The notes under the pieces: generated by a model
Told to the model about the DNA's origin: nothing
Databases searched by the model: none
The model's input: the letters and a program-made list of their open reading frames with translations, nothing else
Position numbers and translations under genes: made by a program
Shown: in pieces, positions 7,948-16,892 of the stretch
How positions within the stretch are numbered: the first letter of the stretch is position 1
Layout of the letters: each line of letters begins with the position of its first letter
From: JAJPKK01 sp963802745
GTDB taxonomy: Bacteria; Pseudomonadota; Alphaproteobacteria; Rhizobiales; Xanthobacteraceae
Assembly: GCA_963802745.1 (NCBI GenBank)
Contig: CAWDKL010000009.1
Span: 142,237-206,236, forward strand
DNA length: 64,000 nucleotides
Direction of reading: 5' to 3'

Positions 7948-9284
7948 CCGCCATGAGCGCCCAGCTTCATCAGCTCAAGACCAGCGCGGAACTCGCTTTG
8001 GCGGATGCGTTCGCAACGGCGAAACCGAAATTACCCGGCGACCTTGCCGCCGCGACCCTGCGCGAAGCCGCGTTCGGGCACTTCATCGCCGACGGACTTC
8101 CGCATCGGCGGCTTGAGGACTGGAAATACACCGACTTGCGCGTGCTGATGCGCGACGCCAAGCCGCTGGCAAGCCCGCCCGACGCCGATACCAAGGCTCG
8201 CGGCTTGGGCGGCGGCCGTATCATCGCGGGCGTCAACTGCCGCCGCCTGGTCCTGGTCAATGGCGCATTCGTTCCCGAATGCTCGGACCTTGATGGACTG
8301 GAACGGGGCCTGACGATCCGCTCGATGGCGCGGGCCTTGGCGGACGACGACCGCTTCGTGTCCGCCCATGTCGGCAAGGTTGCGGCGGCCGGTGATGTCG
8401 CGGTTTCGCTCAATACGGCGCTGATGGGCGACGGCGTCGTCATACGTGTCGCCAAGGGCGCCGATATCGCGCGGCCGCTCCATATCGTCTCGGTCACCGC
8501 CGGCGACAAGCCGACGGCGAGTTTTGTCCGCAATCTGGTCGTGGTCGAGGACGGCGCCCGCGCGATGCTGGTCGAAAGCCACGAGGGCCCGGCCGGCTCC
8601 GACTACCAGGTGAATACCGCGTGCAATCTCGTGATCCGGGACGGCGCCGAGGTCGACTACCTCAAGATCACGGCGGAAGGGCTTGGCGCACTCCACATCG
8701 CCACCCTGTTGGCATCGATCGGCGCCGGCGCCCGCTTGAACGATTTGAGCTTTACGATCGGTGGAGCGGTGGTGCGCAATCAGCGTTTCCTACGCTTCGA
8801 AGGTGCCGGCGGCTTTGCCAGCGTCCGTGGCGCCAGCCTCCTCAAGGGTCGTCAGCACGCCGACGTCATGGTGGTGGCCGACCATCGCGCAGGTCATTGT
8901 CAAAGCCAGGAATTGTTCAAGGCCGTGCTCGATGGCGATGCCCGCAGCATCTTCCAAGGCCGCATCACGGTGCATCCCCATGCCCAGAAGACCGATGCCC
9001 GGATGATGACGCGGGCGCTGCTGCTCTCGGAAACCGCGGAAGCCGTCAGCAAGCCGGAACTCGAAATTTTCGCCGACGATGTCCAGTGCGGCCATGGGGC
9101 GACCACCGGCGCGCTCGACCCCGAACTAAAATTCTACCTGATGGCACGCGGCATTCCGGCCCAGCAGGCGGAGACGTTGCTGGTGCAGGCATTCATCGGC
9201 GAGACCATCGACGGCGTGGCCCATGCAGGGCTGCGCGAAGCGCTGATGGACGCAACAGCCAATTGGCTCGCTGGGCGAGGGTAG
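7944..9284 (+). CDS. sufD: SufD, Fe-S cluster assembly subunit
   Basis: The 446-residue product is the SufB paralogue that completes the SufBC2D complex and helps iron entry. The motif QCGHGATTGALDPELKFYL contains the conserved histidine of the SufB-SufD interface. Its start overlaps the sufC stop (GTGA/TGA region at 7944-7947), and sufS follows after four bases, so the four genes form one operon. An internal ATG at 7953 (MSAQLH) is an alternative start. Confidence 0.95.
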   Translation: MTAMSAQLHQLKTSAELALADAFATAKPKLPGDLAAATLREAAFGHFIADGLPHRRLEDWKYTDLRVLMRDAKPLASPPDADTKARGLGGGRIIAGVNCRRLVLVNGAFVPECSDLDGLERGLTIRSMARALADDDRFVSAHVGKVAAAGDVAVSLNTALMGDGVVIRVAKGADIARPLHIVSVTAGDKPTASFVRNLVVVEDGARAMLVESHEGPAGSDYQVNTACNLVIRDGAEVDYLKITAEGLGALHIATLLASIGAGARLNDLSFTIGGAVVRNQRFLRFEGAGGFASVRGASLLKGRQHADVMVVADHRAGHCQSQELFKAVLDGDARSIFQGRITVHPHAQKTDARMMTRALLLSETAEAVSKPELEIFADDVQCGHGATTGALDPELKFYLMARGIPAQQAETLLVQAFIGETIDGVAHAGLREALMDATANWLAGRG

Positions 9285-9288
9285 GACT

Positions 9289-10530
9289 ATGCATCCGGCA
9301 GTGACCAACGGCAGCTATGACGTCGATCGCGTCCGCGAGGATTTTCCGATCCTGGCCATGAAGGTGCACGGCAAGCCGCTGGTCTATCTCGACAACGCCG
9401 CATCGGCGCAGAAGCCGAAAGCTGTGCTCGACCGCATTCAGCAGGCCTACACCAGCGAATATGCCAACGTTCATCGCGGGCTGCATTATCTCGCCAATGC
9501 GGCCACCGAGGCCTATGAGGGCGCGCGCGAGACCGTGCGCGGCTTCCTCAATGCTGCGCGACCTGAGGAGATCATCTTTACGCGCGGTGCGACCGAGGCG
9601 GTGAACCTCGTTGCCCATACGTTCGGGCGCGAGCGTATCAATCCCGGCGACGAGATCGTGCTCTCGATCATGGAGCACCACGCCAACATCGTGCCGTGGC
9701 ACTTCCTGCGCGAGCGGCATGGTGCGGTGATCAAGTGGGCGCCGGTCGATGACGACGGCAATTTCCTCATCGACGAATTCGAAAAGCTTTTGACCGATCG
9801 CACCAAGCTGGTGGCGATCACCCACATGTCGAACGTGCTCGGCACCATCGTCCCAGTGAAGGAGGTGGTGCGGATCGCCCATGAGCGCGGCATTCCGGTG
9901 CTGGTCAACGGCGCGCAGGCCGCCGTCCACCTCGACGTCGACGTCCGCGACATCGACTGCGATTTCTATGTGATTACCGGCCACAAGCTTTACGGCCCCA
10001 CCGGAATCGGCGCGCTGTACGCCAAGCACGAGCACCTGGTCGCCATGCCGCCGTTCAACGGCGGCGGCGAAATGATCCGCGAGGTGTCCGAGGATCACAT
10101 CTCCTACGGCGACCCGCCGCACCGGTTCGAGGCCGGCACGCCCGCAATCGTCCAGGCGATCGGGCTCGGCGCCGCGATCGACTATATCAATTCGATCGGC
10201 AAGGCGCGGATCCGGGCGCACGAAAGCGATCTTGTCGCCTACGCGCACGAGCGCCTGCGCGAAATCAACGCGTTGCGCATCGTCGGCACCGCAAAGCACA
10301 AGGGCGCGCTGGTCTCGTTCGATCTGAACGGTGCGCATCCGCATGATTTCGCCACCATCATCGACCGCTCCGGCGTCGCCGTGCGCGCCGGCACGCATTG
10401 CGCGATGCCGCTGCTCAAACGCTTCGGCGTTCCGGCGACGTGCCGAGCATCATTTGGGCTCTACAACACGCGCGAGGAAGTCAACTGCCTCGCACGGGCG
10501 CTCACCAAGGCACGGGAGTTCTTCGCATGA
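9289..10530 (+). CDS. sufS: SufS, group II cysteine desulfurase (Asn in place of PLP-Asp)
   Basis: The 413-residue SufS takes sulfur from cysteine and passes it to SufE/SufB. The PLP lysine is Lys233 in TGHKLYGP and the active cysteine is Cys385 in ATCRASFGLYNT. At residue 207 the motif reads LVNGAQA, whereas the family has LVDGAQA with the aspartate that binds the PLP ring nitrogen. The codon AAC (9907-9909) is one base from GAC. If real, the change would be expected to impair catalysis strongly, and given other errors here it may be a miscall. The stop overlaps the next ATG (ATGA at 10527). Confidence 0.94.
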   Translation: MHPAVTNGSYDVDRVREDFPILAMKVHGKPLVYLDNAASAQKPKAVLDRIQQAYTSEYANVHRGLHYLANAATEAYEGARETVRGFLNAARPEEIIFTRGATEAVNLVAHTFGRERINPGDEIVLSIMEHHANIVPWHFLRERHGAVIKWAPVDDDGNFLIDEFEKLLTDRTKLVAITHMSNVLGTIVPVKEVVRIAHERGIPVLVNGAQAAVHLDVDVRDIDCDFYVITGHKLYGPTGIGALYAKHEHLVAMPPFNGGGEMIREVSEDHISYGDPPHRFEAGTPAIVQAIGLGAAIDYINSIGKARIRAHESDLVAYAHERLREINALRIVGTAKHKGALVSFDLNGAHPHDFATIIDRSGVAVRAGTHCAMPLLKRFGVPATCRASFGLYNTREEVNCLARALTKAREFFA

Positions 10531-10682
10531 TCGAATGGCTCTACTGGTACGAAGAAGCAGCGAAATACAAAGAGCAGGCGCTCGCCGCCGAGGATGCCGA
10601 TGCGCAGCGGGAATTCCTCGAACTCGCGGAAATCTGCGTCGATGTCGCCGCCAGGGCCGAAGAGCGCGCCACCAGCGGCTGA
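10527..10682 (+). CDS. Small acidic/helical protein of unknown function
   Basis: This 51-residue product is unrecognised. Its ATG overlaps the sufS stop, so it is translationally coupled to the Suf operon. It is rich in Glu and Ala with a Trp/Tyr-rich N terminus (MIEWLYWYEEAAKYKEQAL) and looks like one amphipathic helix. No cysteine or histidine cluster site is evident beyond Cys37. Position between sufS and korA hints at a role as a small partner of either complex, which is inference only. Confidence 0.6.
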   Translation: MIEWLYWYEEAAKYKEQALAAEDADAQREFLELAEICVDVAARAEERATSG

Positions 10683-10732
10683 ACCCGTTTTCGAACAGGA
10701 ACGCGTCACGATCCCCAAGAAGGAACCCGACA

Positions 10733-12607
10733 ATGACGATCGCCCTTGTCAATTCACCAACAGCCGACCGCTCGGCACCGGACGCGGTCGTCATGCGCTT
10801 TGCCGGCGACTCCGGCGACGGCATCCAGCTCACCGGGGGGCAGTTCACCCTGTCGACCGCGCTTGCCGGTAACGATCTGGCCACCTTTCCGGATTTCCCG
10901 GCCGAAATCCGCGCGCCGCAAGGCACGACCTTCGGTGTGTCGGCATTCCAGATCAATTTCGGATCGACCGCGATCGACACCGCGGGCGACGCGCCGGACG
11001 TGCTGATGGCGATGAATCCGGCAGCACTCAAAGTGAACCTGCCGGCGCTGCGTCCCGGCGGCCTCATCATCGTGGATACCGGGGCCTTTGACGAACGCAA
11101 CCTCGAAAAGGCGGGTTACAAGGAAAATCCGCTCGAAGGTACCGAGCTTGCCCAGTACCAGGTCGTGGCTTTCGATATCACCCGGCTGACGCTCGAAGCC
11201 GTTAAATCGGTAGGGCTCGGCAACCGCGACGGTCTGCGCTGCAAGGCGATGTGGGCGCTGGGTCTTACGCTGTGGATGTTCGGTCGCGACCGGGGGCCGC
11301 TGATCGAGTATCTCAAGACCAAGTTCGGCGCCAAGGGCGACAAGCTCGTCGAGGCCAACATCGCGGCGCTCAATGCCGGCCACGCCTATGGGGAGACCGC
11401 GGAGATCGGTCAGCCGCTCAAGCAGGTCCGCGTGCCGCGCGCCGAGATGGCGCCGGGTCTTTACCGCACGGTGACCGGCAGCGAGACCGTCGCGCTCGGC
11501 TTGGTGGCCGGCAGCCAGCTTGCCGGACTGCCGCTGTTCCTCGGCTCCTATCCGATCACGCCGGCGAGCCCGATCCTTCATCACTTGTCGAAGCTGAAGG
11601 AATACGACGTCACCTCGTTCCAGGCCGAGGACGAGATCGCGGCGATCTGTTCGGCCATCGGCGCCTCCTATGCGGGCCAACTCGGCGTGACGTCGTCGTC
11701 GGGGCCGGGCATCGCCCTCAAGGGCGAGGCGATCGGCCTTGCCATCATCTCCGAACTGCCGCTGGTCATCGTCAATTGCCAGCGCGGCGGCCCGTCGACA
11801 GGGCTGCCGACCAAGACCGAACAATCGGACCTCTATCAGGCCGTCTACGGCCGCAATGGCGACGCCCCCTTGGTGGTCATCGCGGCGCGCAGCCCGTCCG
11901 ATTGTTTCGAGGTCGCGATCGAAGCCGTGCGGCTTGCGGTGCAGTTCATGACGCCGGTCATGCTGCTGACCGACGGCTATATCGCCAACGCGGCCGAGCC
12001 CTGGCGCGTTCCCGACATGGAGGCGTACGAGTCGTTCCCGACGAGCTTCTTCGAAGCGGCGCCGGCCGAAGGCAAGATCAATCCGTATCAGCGCGATCCG
12101 GAGACCTTGAAGCGGATCTGGATCAAGCCCGGCACCTCCGGGCTGACCCACCGGATCGGTGGCATCGAGAAGGGCTTTGACACCGGGGAAATCAGCTACG
12201 ACGCCGCCAACCATCAAAAGATGACGGACACCCGCAAGGCCAAGATCGACGGCATTGCCAATCACATTCCCCAACAGGAAGTGTCGTTGGGCGAAACGTC
12301 GGGCAAGCTTGCCGTCGTGGGGTGGGGCTCGACCTTCGGGCCGATTCAGCAGGCGGTACGGCGTGCGCGCGCCCGTGGCGCCGACGTGAGCCACATCCAC
12401 ATCCGTTATCTGTGGCCGCTGCCCGGCAATCTCGAGAGCCTGCTGCGCAGTTACGAGCGCGTGCTGGTGCCGGAAATGAACACCGGCCAGCTCAAGACGA
12501 TCCTGCGCGACCAGTATCTCATCGACGCCAAACCCCTCAACAAGGTCTCGGGTCAGCCTTTCATGATCGCCGAGATCGAAGCCGCCATCGACCAAGCCCT
12601 CGCCTGA
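10733..12607 (+). CDS. korA: 2-oxoacid:ferredoxin oxidoreductase, fused gamma-alpha subunit
   Basis: The 624-residue product joins an N-terminal gamma domain (FAGDSGDGIQLTGG, about residues 23-36) to the alpha domain (GSYPITPASPILHHL). This is the KorA arrangement of two-subunit 2-oxoglutarate (or 2-oxoacid) oxidoreductases. With korB it decarboxylates a 2-oxoacid to the acyl-CoA and reduces ferredoxin. Its place between suf genes and nif genes, in a window with two FdxN-type ferredoxins and no fixABCX, suggests that it helps supply electrons to nitrogenase. The substrate cannot be fixed from sequence. The ATG at 10733 follows AAGAAGGAA. Confidence 0.9.
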   Translation: MTIALVNSPTADRSAPDAVVMRFAGDSGDGIQLTGGQFTLSTALAGNDLATFPDFPAEIRAPQGTTFGVSAFQINFGSTAIDTAGDAPDVLMAMNPAALKVNLPALRPGGLIIVDTGAFDERNLEKAGYKENPLEGTELAQYQVVAFDITRLTLEAVKSVGLGNRDGLRCKAMWALGLTLWMFGRDRGPLIEYLKTKFGAKGDKLVEANIAALNAGHAYGETAEIGQPLKQVRVPRAEMAPGLYRTVTGSETVALGLVAGSQLAGLPLFLGSYPITPASPILHHLSKLKEYDVTSFQAEDEIAAICSAIGASYAGQLGVTSSSGPGIALKGEAIGLAIISELPLVIVNCQRGGPSTGLPTKTEQSDLYQAVYGRNGDAPLVVIAARSPSDCFEVAIEAVRLAVQFMTPVMLLTDGYIANAAEPWRVPDMEAYESFPTSFFEAAPAEGKINPYQRDPETLKRIWIKPGTSGLTHRIGGIEKGFDTGEISYDAANHQKMTDTRKAKIDGIANHIPQQEVSLGETSGKLAVVGWGSTFGPIQQAVRRARARGADVSHIHIRYLWPLPGNLESLLRSYERVLVPEMNTGQLKTILRDQYLIDAKPLNKVSGQPFMIAEIEAAIDQALA

Positions 12608-12618
12608 GGAATGTCCCC

Positions 12619-13674
12619 ATGAACGCTCTCACGCAATTCAAGCCCGCTGATTTTGCTTCCGACCAGGAAGTGCGCTGGTGTCCCGGCTGCGGCGACTACT
12701 CCATCCTCAAGGCGGTGCAGCGAACGCTCGCCCAGATCGGTGCGCGTCCCGAGAACACCGTCTGCGTCTCCGGCATCGGGTGCTCCAGCCGCTTTCCCTA
12801 TTACATCGAAACCTACGGCTACCACACCATCCACGGCCGCGCGCCGGCCATCGCCACCGGGGTCAAGCTTGCCAATCCGGCCCTTGATGTCTGGATCGTC
12901 ACCGGCGACGGCGATGCCCTGTCGATCGGCGGCAATCACATGCTGCATCTGCTACGCCGCAACCTCGACTGCCAGGTGCTGCTGTTCAACAACGAGATTT
13001 ACGGCCTGACCAAGGGCCAATATTCGCCGACCAGCCGCAGCGGTACGCGATCGCCGTCGACGCCGTACGGTTCGGTGGAGCGTCCGATCAGTCCGTGCGG
13101 ATTTGCGCTCGGCGCCGGCGCGCGCTTCGTCGCCCGCGGCTACGATATCGCGCAGGCGAAGCTTCCGGAACTTTTGCAGCGGGCCCACCAGCACAAGGGC
13201 ACAAGCTTCGTCGAGATTTACTCGAACTGCATCGTCTTCAACGATGGCGCGTTCGTGAATTTCGCCGGCAAAAAGGCGGCGCCGGACGCGCTGCTGTGGC
13301 TGGAGCACGGCAAGCCGATGCTGTTCGAGAAGGGCGCGAAGGGGCTGCGGCTCAATCGCGCAACACTCAGTCTGGAGGTCGTGGCGGTGCCGGACGGCAA
13401 TGTCGAGGGTCTCGATATCCTCGTCCATGACGAAACCAACAAGACGATCGCCCAGCTTCTGCTCGACATGCCGTTCGGCGATTTTCCGATCGCGCTCGGG
13501 GTCATCTATTGCAATCCGGCGCCGGCCTTCGATACCGCCGTCAGCGAGCAGAACGCCACGGCCGCGGCCGGCAAGAAACGCGATCTCAACGCCTTGCTGC
13601 GCAAGGGGGATACGTGGTGCGTCGAAGCCGATGCGCCGTCCGGCGATACCTGTGAGCTCACGGCGGCGGAGTAG
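12619..13674 (+). CDS. korB: 2-oxoacid:ferredoxin oxidoreductase, beta subunit
   Basis: This 351-residue subunit binds thiamine pyrophosphate and a [4Fe-4S] cluster. WCPGCGDYSIL (Cys21, Cys24) and SGIGCSSR give cluster ligands, and VTGDGDALSIGGNH is the TPP/magnesium motif. It follows korA after 11 bases and forms the enzyme with it. Length and motifs are normal for KorB-type subunits. Confidence 0.92.
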   Translation: MNALTQFKPADFASDQEVRWCPGCGDYSILKAVQRTLAQIGARPENTVCVSGIGCSSRFPYYIETYGYHTIHGRAPAIATGVKLANPALDVWIVTGDGDALSIGGNHMLHLLRRNLDCQVLLFNNEIYGLTKGQYSPTSRSGTRSPSTPYGSVERPISPCGFALGAGARFVARGYDIAQAKLPELLQRAHQHKGTSFVEIYSNCIVFNDGAFVNFAGKKAAPDALLWLEHGKPMLFEKGAKGLRLNRATLSLEVVAVPDGNVEGLDILVHDETNKTIAQLLLDMPFGDFPIALGVIYCNPAPAFDTAVSEQNATAAAGKKRDLNALLRKGDTWCVEADAPSGDTCELTAAE

Positions 13675-13771
13675 CCGCCGCATCCCCGCCAGCTATTCGC
13701 ACCAGAACCAGCGCGTCGTTCCGCCGATGCCTCGACATGGGTGAGCCGATGACCATGCGAGGATCAATGTC

Positions 13772-14656
13772 ATGAAGGCGGCGCTGCTTGGCAATCGCGG
13801 TGTGGTCAGGATCGCGGGCGACACCGCCCGCACCTTCCTCAATGGGCTGGTGACCGCCGACGTGAGCAGGGTGACGCCGGATCGCCCGCGCTTCGCGGGC
13901 CTGCTCACGCCGCAAGGAAAGATTATTGCGGACTTCATCGTCGTCGCGCCGCTAACCGGCGACGGCGTGCTGCTCGACCTGCCGCGCACGCTCGTCAGTG
14001 CGGTTTTGCAAAAGCTCAATTTCTACCGGCTGCGGGCGCAGATCAGCTGCGAGGATCAGTCCGAGACGCTCGGCGTGCTCGCGGTCTGGGGCGGCGTCGG
14101 CACCACCGCGCAAGGGCAGCTTTATCCCGACCCGCGCCTTCCTGCATTGGGGCATCGGATGATCCTTCCGCTGGATCGTGCCGCGGAGGCTGCCGCCGAG
14201 CTCGGCGCCGCGCTGGTGGACGCCTGGGCTTATGATGCCCACCGCATTGCGCTCGGCATCCCGAGCGGCGGAGCGGATTTCGCCTACGGCGACGCCTTTC
14301 CGCACGAGGCGGCGATGGATCAGCTCGCCGGCGTCAACTTTACCAAAGGCTGCTATGTCGGGCAGGAGGTCGTCGCCCGCATGGAGCATCGCGGCTTGGC
14401 GCGCAACCGGATCGTGCCCCTGGTCTATGAGGGCGTGGCGCCGGAGACGGGTTCGCAGGTCACCGCCGGCGACAAGCCGGTCGGCACGTTCGGCTCCTCC
14501 GCCGATAGCCGCGCGCTGGCGCTGCTGCGTCTCGATCGCGTCGCCGATGCGCTTGCCGCCGGGACGCCGCTGACGGCCGGCGGCCGTATCGTTCGCCTCA
14601 CCAAGCCGGGCTGGGCAAGGTTTGCGTGGCCCGGCGAAGCCAAGCCGGCGAATTGA
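13772..14656 (+). CDS. YgfZ/GcvT-like folate-binding Fe-S maintenance protein
   Basis: The 294-residue product has the hallmark KGCYVGQE (residues 192-199) and the GcvT-like fold. YgfZ/IBA57 proteins use a tetrahydrofolate to help assemble or repair certain [4Fe-4S] enzymes. Placement after suf and kor genes suggests a dedicated copy for Fe-S enzymes made during nitrogen fixation. The neighbouring AAA+ gene follows after a 187-base gap without a clear promoter. Confidence 0.87.
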   Translation: MKAALLGNRGVVRIAGDTARTFLNGLVTADVSRVTPDRPRFAGLLTPQGKIIADFIVVAPLTGDGVLLDLPRTLVSAVLQKLNFYRLRAQISCEDQSETLGVLAVWGGVGTTAQGQLYPDPRLPALGHRMILPLDRAAEAAAELGAALVDAWAYDAHRIALGIPSGGADFAYGDAFPHEAAMDQLAGVNFTKGCYVGQEVVARMEHRGLARNRIVPLVYEGVAPETGSQVTAGDKPVGTFGSSADSRALALLRLDRVADALAAGTPLTAGGRIVRLTKPGWARFAWPGEAKPAN

Positions 14657-14843
14657 GGTGCGCCGGCTTGCGTCTTTGCGGTGACCTCGGGTTGGAGGCG
14701 CACGGCCATTGTTCGTGCGGGGTGCGCGCCCCGCGCCAGAAACCCGGGAGAGGGGGTGGGTAAACGCGACACGACCGCCGCCCCGGTCAACGTTTGGAAG
14801 AACTGCAAGGCACTCAAGTGAACGGCATTGAGAGCAAGGCCCC

Positions 14844-16562
14844 ATGAATATTCAGATCGAACGGGCCCATGCCGAAGCCCTGGCCGAAGCTTTTGCCGAT
14901 CTTGCCACCTTCAAGGACCAGCTTCGCTTCGAGGGTCGCGTCGAGATCGCCGCCGAGCGCATGCCGCGGGCCGCCCTGGCCATGCTCGGGCAATTTTATG
15001 CGAATGCCGGACCCGCGATGCAACCCCGTGCCGCCCAGATCACGACGCTGATCGAGGTGCTCGACGGCGATGGGCGCCGCTTCGCGGCCGGGGACCTGGA
15101 AGACCTTCTGCCCGCGATCGCCCGCCACCTGGTCACGCACGGAACCCGGGGATGGCTGTTCAGCATGCATGGCAACGGCCGTCCGCTCCCCTATGTGATC
15201 ACCCGTCTCGATTACACCCCGCCCACCCATGACGAGGCCGGACAGGTCTTCATCGAATTGAAGGCGAACGCAAAGGCGACGGTTCTTACCGCCGCACTCC
15301 AATTCCGCGCCAGCGACATCGCCGGCAAGACCATCGGGGAAATCCTCGCCGCCAAGGGATTCCTTGCTGAAACCCCGCAGCTGGTGGCGGCCTATGACGC
15401 GACGGCCCAGCGCTATTTCGATTGGCGGGCGCGCCACGGCGTCCAGTTCTCCGGCCGGGGCACCGGCTTTTATGCCGAAAATCCGACCGCGACCCACCGC
15501 GACACCGACTGGTCGCGCAAAGATGTGGTGATCCTGTCGGCGAGCGGCATTCCGGCGCGGCTGGTGAATGACGAGGCCATTCTGTCCAATCGCGTCCTGA
15601 GCCTCGACATGCGGGGCGACATTCTCGGCCCCTATCTGCGCAAGGCGGCAAAAAGCAACGCCTTTGCGGCCGAAGACGAAGCCATCGCAATGCAGGCCGT
15701 CATCCCTCAAGGGATGTTCCGCCACATGCCGGTCCATCCCTATGTGCTGATGTTTCACCTCGACCTGCATCACTACGTCTGGGTGCATGCCGATGACGTC
15801 CAACCTTACGAATTTCAGCCGGCGCTGAAGCAAAAGCTCGTACTGCCCCGCGAGCAAACCGATCTCATCGACATTCTCACCGCCGAAATGGATGTTCTCG
15901 CCGATGACATCATCGCCGGGAAATCGGGCGGCACCACCGTGCTGTGCGCCGGCCCTCCCGGCGTCGGCAAGACGCTGACGGCCGAAGTCTATTCGGAAAT
16001 CATCAAACGGCCGCTCTATCGCGTCCACTCCGGTCAGCTGGGCCTCGACGTTGCGGCGATGGAACAAGCGCTTAAGGACGTTTTGACACGGGCTCAGCGC
16101 TGGGGCGCCGTGGTTCTGATCGACGAGGCGGATGTGTATATCCGCCGGCGCGAGGACAACATGGCCGCCAACGCCGTGGTCGGGGTATTCCTGCGGGTGC
16201 TGGAATATTTCAACGGCCTGCTGTTCCTGACCACCAATCGTGTGGACGACATCGACGAGGCCATCGTGTCGCGCTGTATCGCGCTCATCAAATACGAGCC
16301 GCCGGACCGCGACGCCCGCGGCAAGATCTGGCGGGTGATGATGGAGCAATTCGGCTTGAGCGAGGCCTTGCCCTTGGCCGATACCCTCGCCGACCGGTTT
16401 CCCACCGCCAGTGGGCGCGACATCAAGGGATTGGCCAAGCTGGTGGCGAAATATTGCCGGCAGAAAAATCTTCCTCCCGACCTCGAAGTGTACCGGCGCT
16501 GCGCCATGTTCCGCGCGCTGGATTTCGCCGACACGTCAGTGCAGGAACACGTCGCGCCGTGA
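14844..16562 (+). CDS. AAA+ ATPase with large unrecognised N-terminal domain
   Basis: This 572-residue protein has a C-terminal AAA+ module: Walker A AGPPGVGKT (about residues 370-378), Walker B VVLIDEAD (about 423-430) and sensor LLFLTTNRVDDID. Before it lie some 350 residues I do not recognise, with an aromatic/His-rich segment (MFHLDLHHYVWVHADD) just ahead of the ATPase. No protease, DNA-binding or membrane signature was seen. Such ATPases often act as remodelling chaperones, like rubisco activases. Position at the end of the Fe-S/kor run makes remodelling of nitrogenase or an assembly protein possible, which is inference. The ATG at 14844 is weakly supported by a distant AGGCC. Confidence 0.75.
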   Translation: MNIQIERAHAEALAEAFADLATFKDQLRFEGRVEIAAERMPRAALAMLGQFYANAGPAMQPRAAQITTLIEVLDGDGRRFAAGDLEDLLPAIARHLVTHGTRGWLFSMHGNGRPLPYVITRLDYTPPTHDEAGQVFIELKANAKATVLTAALQFRASDIAGKTIGEILAAKGFLAETPQLVAAYDATAQRYFDWRARHGVQFSGRGTGFYAENPTATHRDTDWSRKDVVILSASGIPARLVNDEAILSNRVLSLDMRGDILGPYLRKAAKSNAFAAEDEAIAMQAVIPQGMFRHMPVHPYVLMFHLDLHHYVWVHADDVQPYEFQPALKQKLVLPREQTDLIDILTAEMDVLADDIIAGKSGGTTVLCAGPPGVGKTLTAEVYSEIIKRPLYRVHSGQLGLDVAAMEQALKDVLTRAQRWGAVVLIDEADVYIRRREDNMAANAVVGVFLRVLEYFNGLLFLTTNRVDDIDEAIVSRCIALIKYEPPDRDARGKIWRVMMEQFGLSEALPLADTLADRFPTASGRDIKGLAKLVAKYCRQKNLPPDLEVYRRCAMFRALDFADTSVQEHVAP

Positions 16563-16599
16563 CGGCTGGGACGATGCCCGGAACTGAACAAGTCGTTTC

Positions 16600-16710
16600 T
16601 CCGACCCCATCCTGAGGAGCATCGCGTAGCGATTCGTCTCGAAGGATGGCAGCAAGTCCGTGCCGCTGGTTCATCCTTCGAGACGCACGCCTACGTGCGC
16701 TCCTTAGGAT
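16600..16710. repeat. Type A interspersed palindromic repeat, copy 1
   Basis: An inverted repeat runs from CATCCTGAGGAGC through TCTCGAAGGATGG to CATCCTTCGAGACGC and a closing complement. The same unit occurs at about 32898, 41866, 48221, 56963 and 60217, always between genes. It probably forms an RNA hairpin at transcript ends. Confidence 0.75.
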
Positions 16711-16727
16711 GTTTCAACAGGATGCAA

Positions 16728-16743
16728 TGTCGCATTTCAAACA
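16728..16743. promoter_or_regulatory. NifA upstream activator sequence (first A-type carrier), distal
   Basis: TGTCGCATTTCAAACA fits TGT-N10-ACA, about 110 bases upstream of the -24 element. Confidence 0.65.
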
Positions 16744-16767
16744 GCGCTTACCGCGGCAACAACCCTT

Positions 16768-16783
16768 TGTCGGCATCCCGACA
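16768..16783. promoter_or_regulatory. NifA upstream activator sequence (first A-type carrier), proximal
   Basis: TGTCGGCATCCCGACA is a perfect TGT-N10-ACA, 40 bases from the distal site. Confidence 0.75.
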
Positions 16784-16839
16784 GCGGCGCCAGTTCAAAA
16801 ACTCTTTATGCCACTGGCAGTTATTCGAAGACACTGCAC

Positions 16840-16855
16840 TGGCACGGTCGTTGCG
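16840..16855 (+). promoter_or_regulatory. Sigma-54 promoter of the iscA-like/LRV/nifX operon
   Basis: TGGCACG-GTCG-TTGCG is an essentially perfect -24/-12 element with two NifA sites upstream. The leader to the ATG at 16893 is about 27 bases. Confidence 0.88.
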
Positions 16856-16892
16856 TGAACCGTTGACGATAAACACGCATAAGGGCCAAGCC

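Noticed and set aside
16600..16710. Type A repeat as a rho-independent terminator
   Set aside because: It forms long stems but has no T-run; it is better described as an interspersed palindrome.
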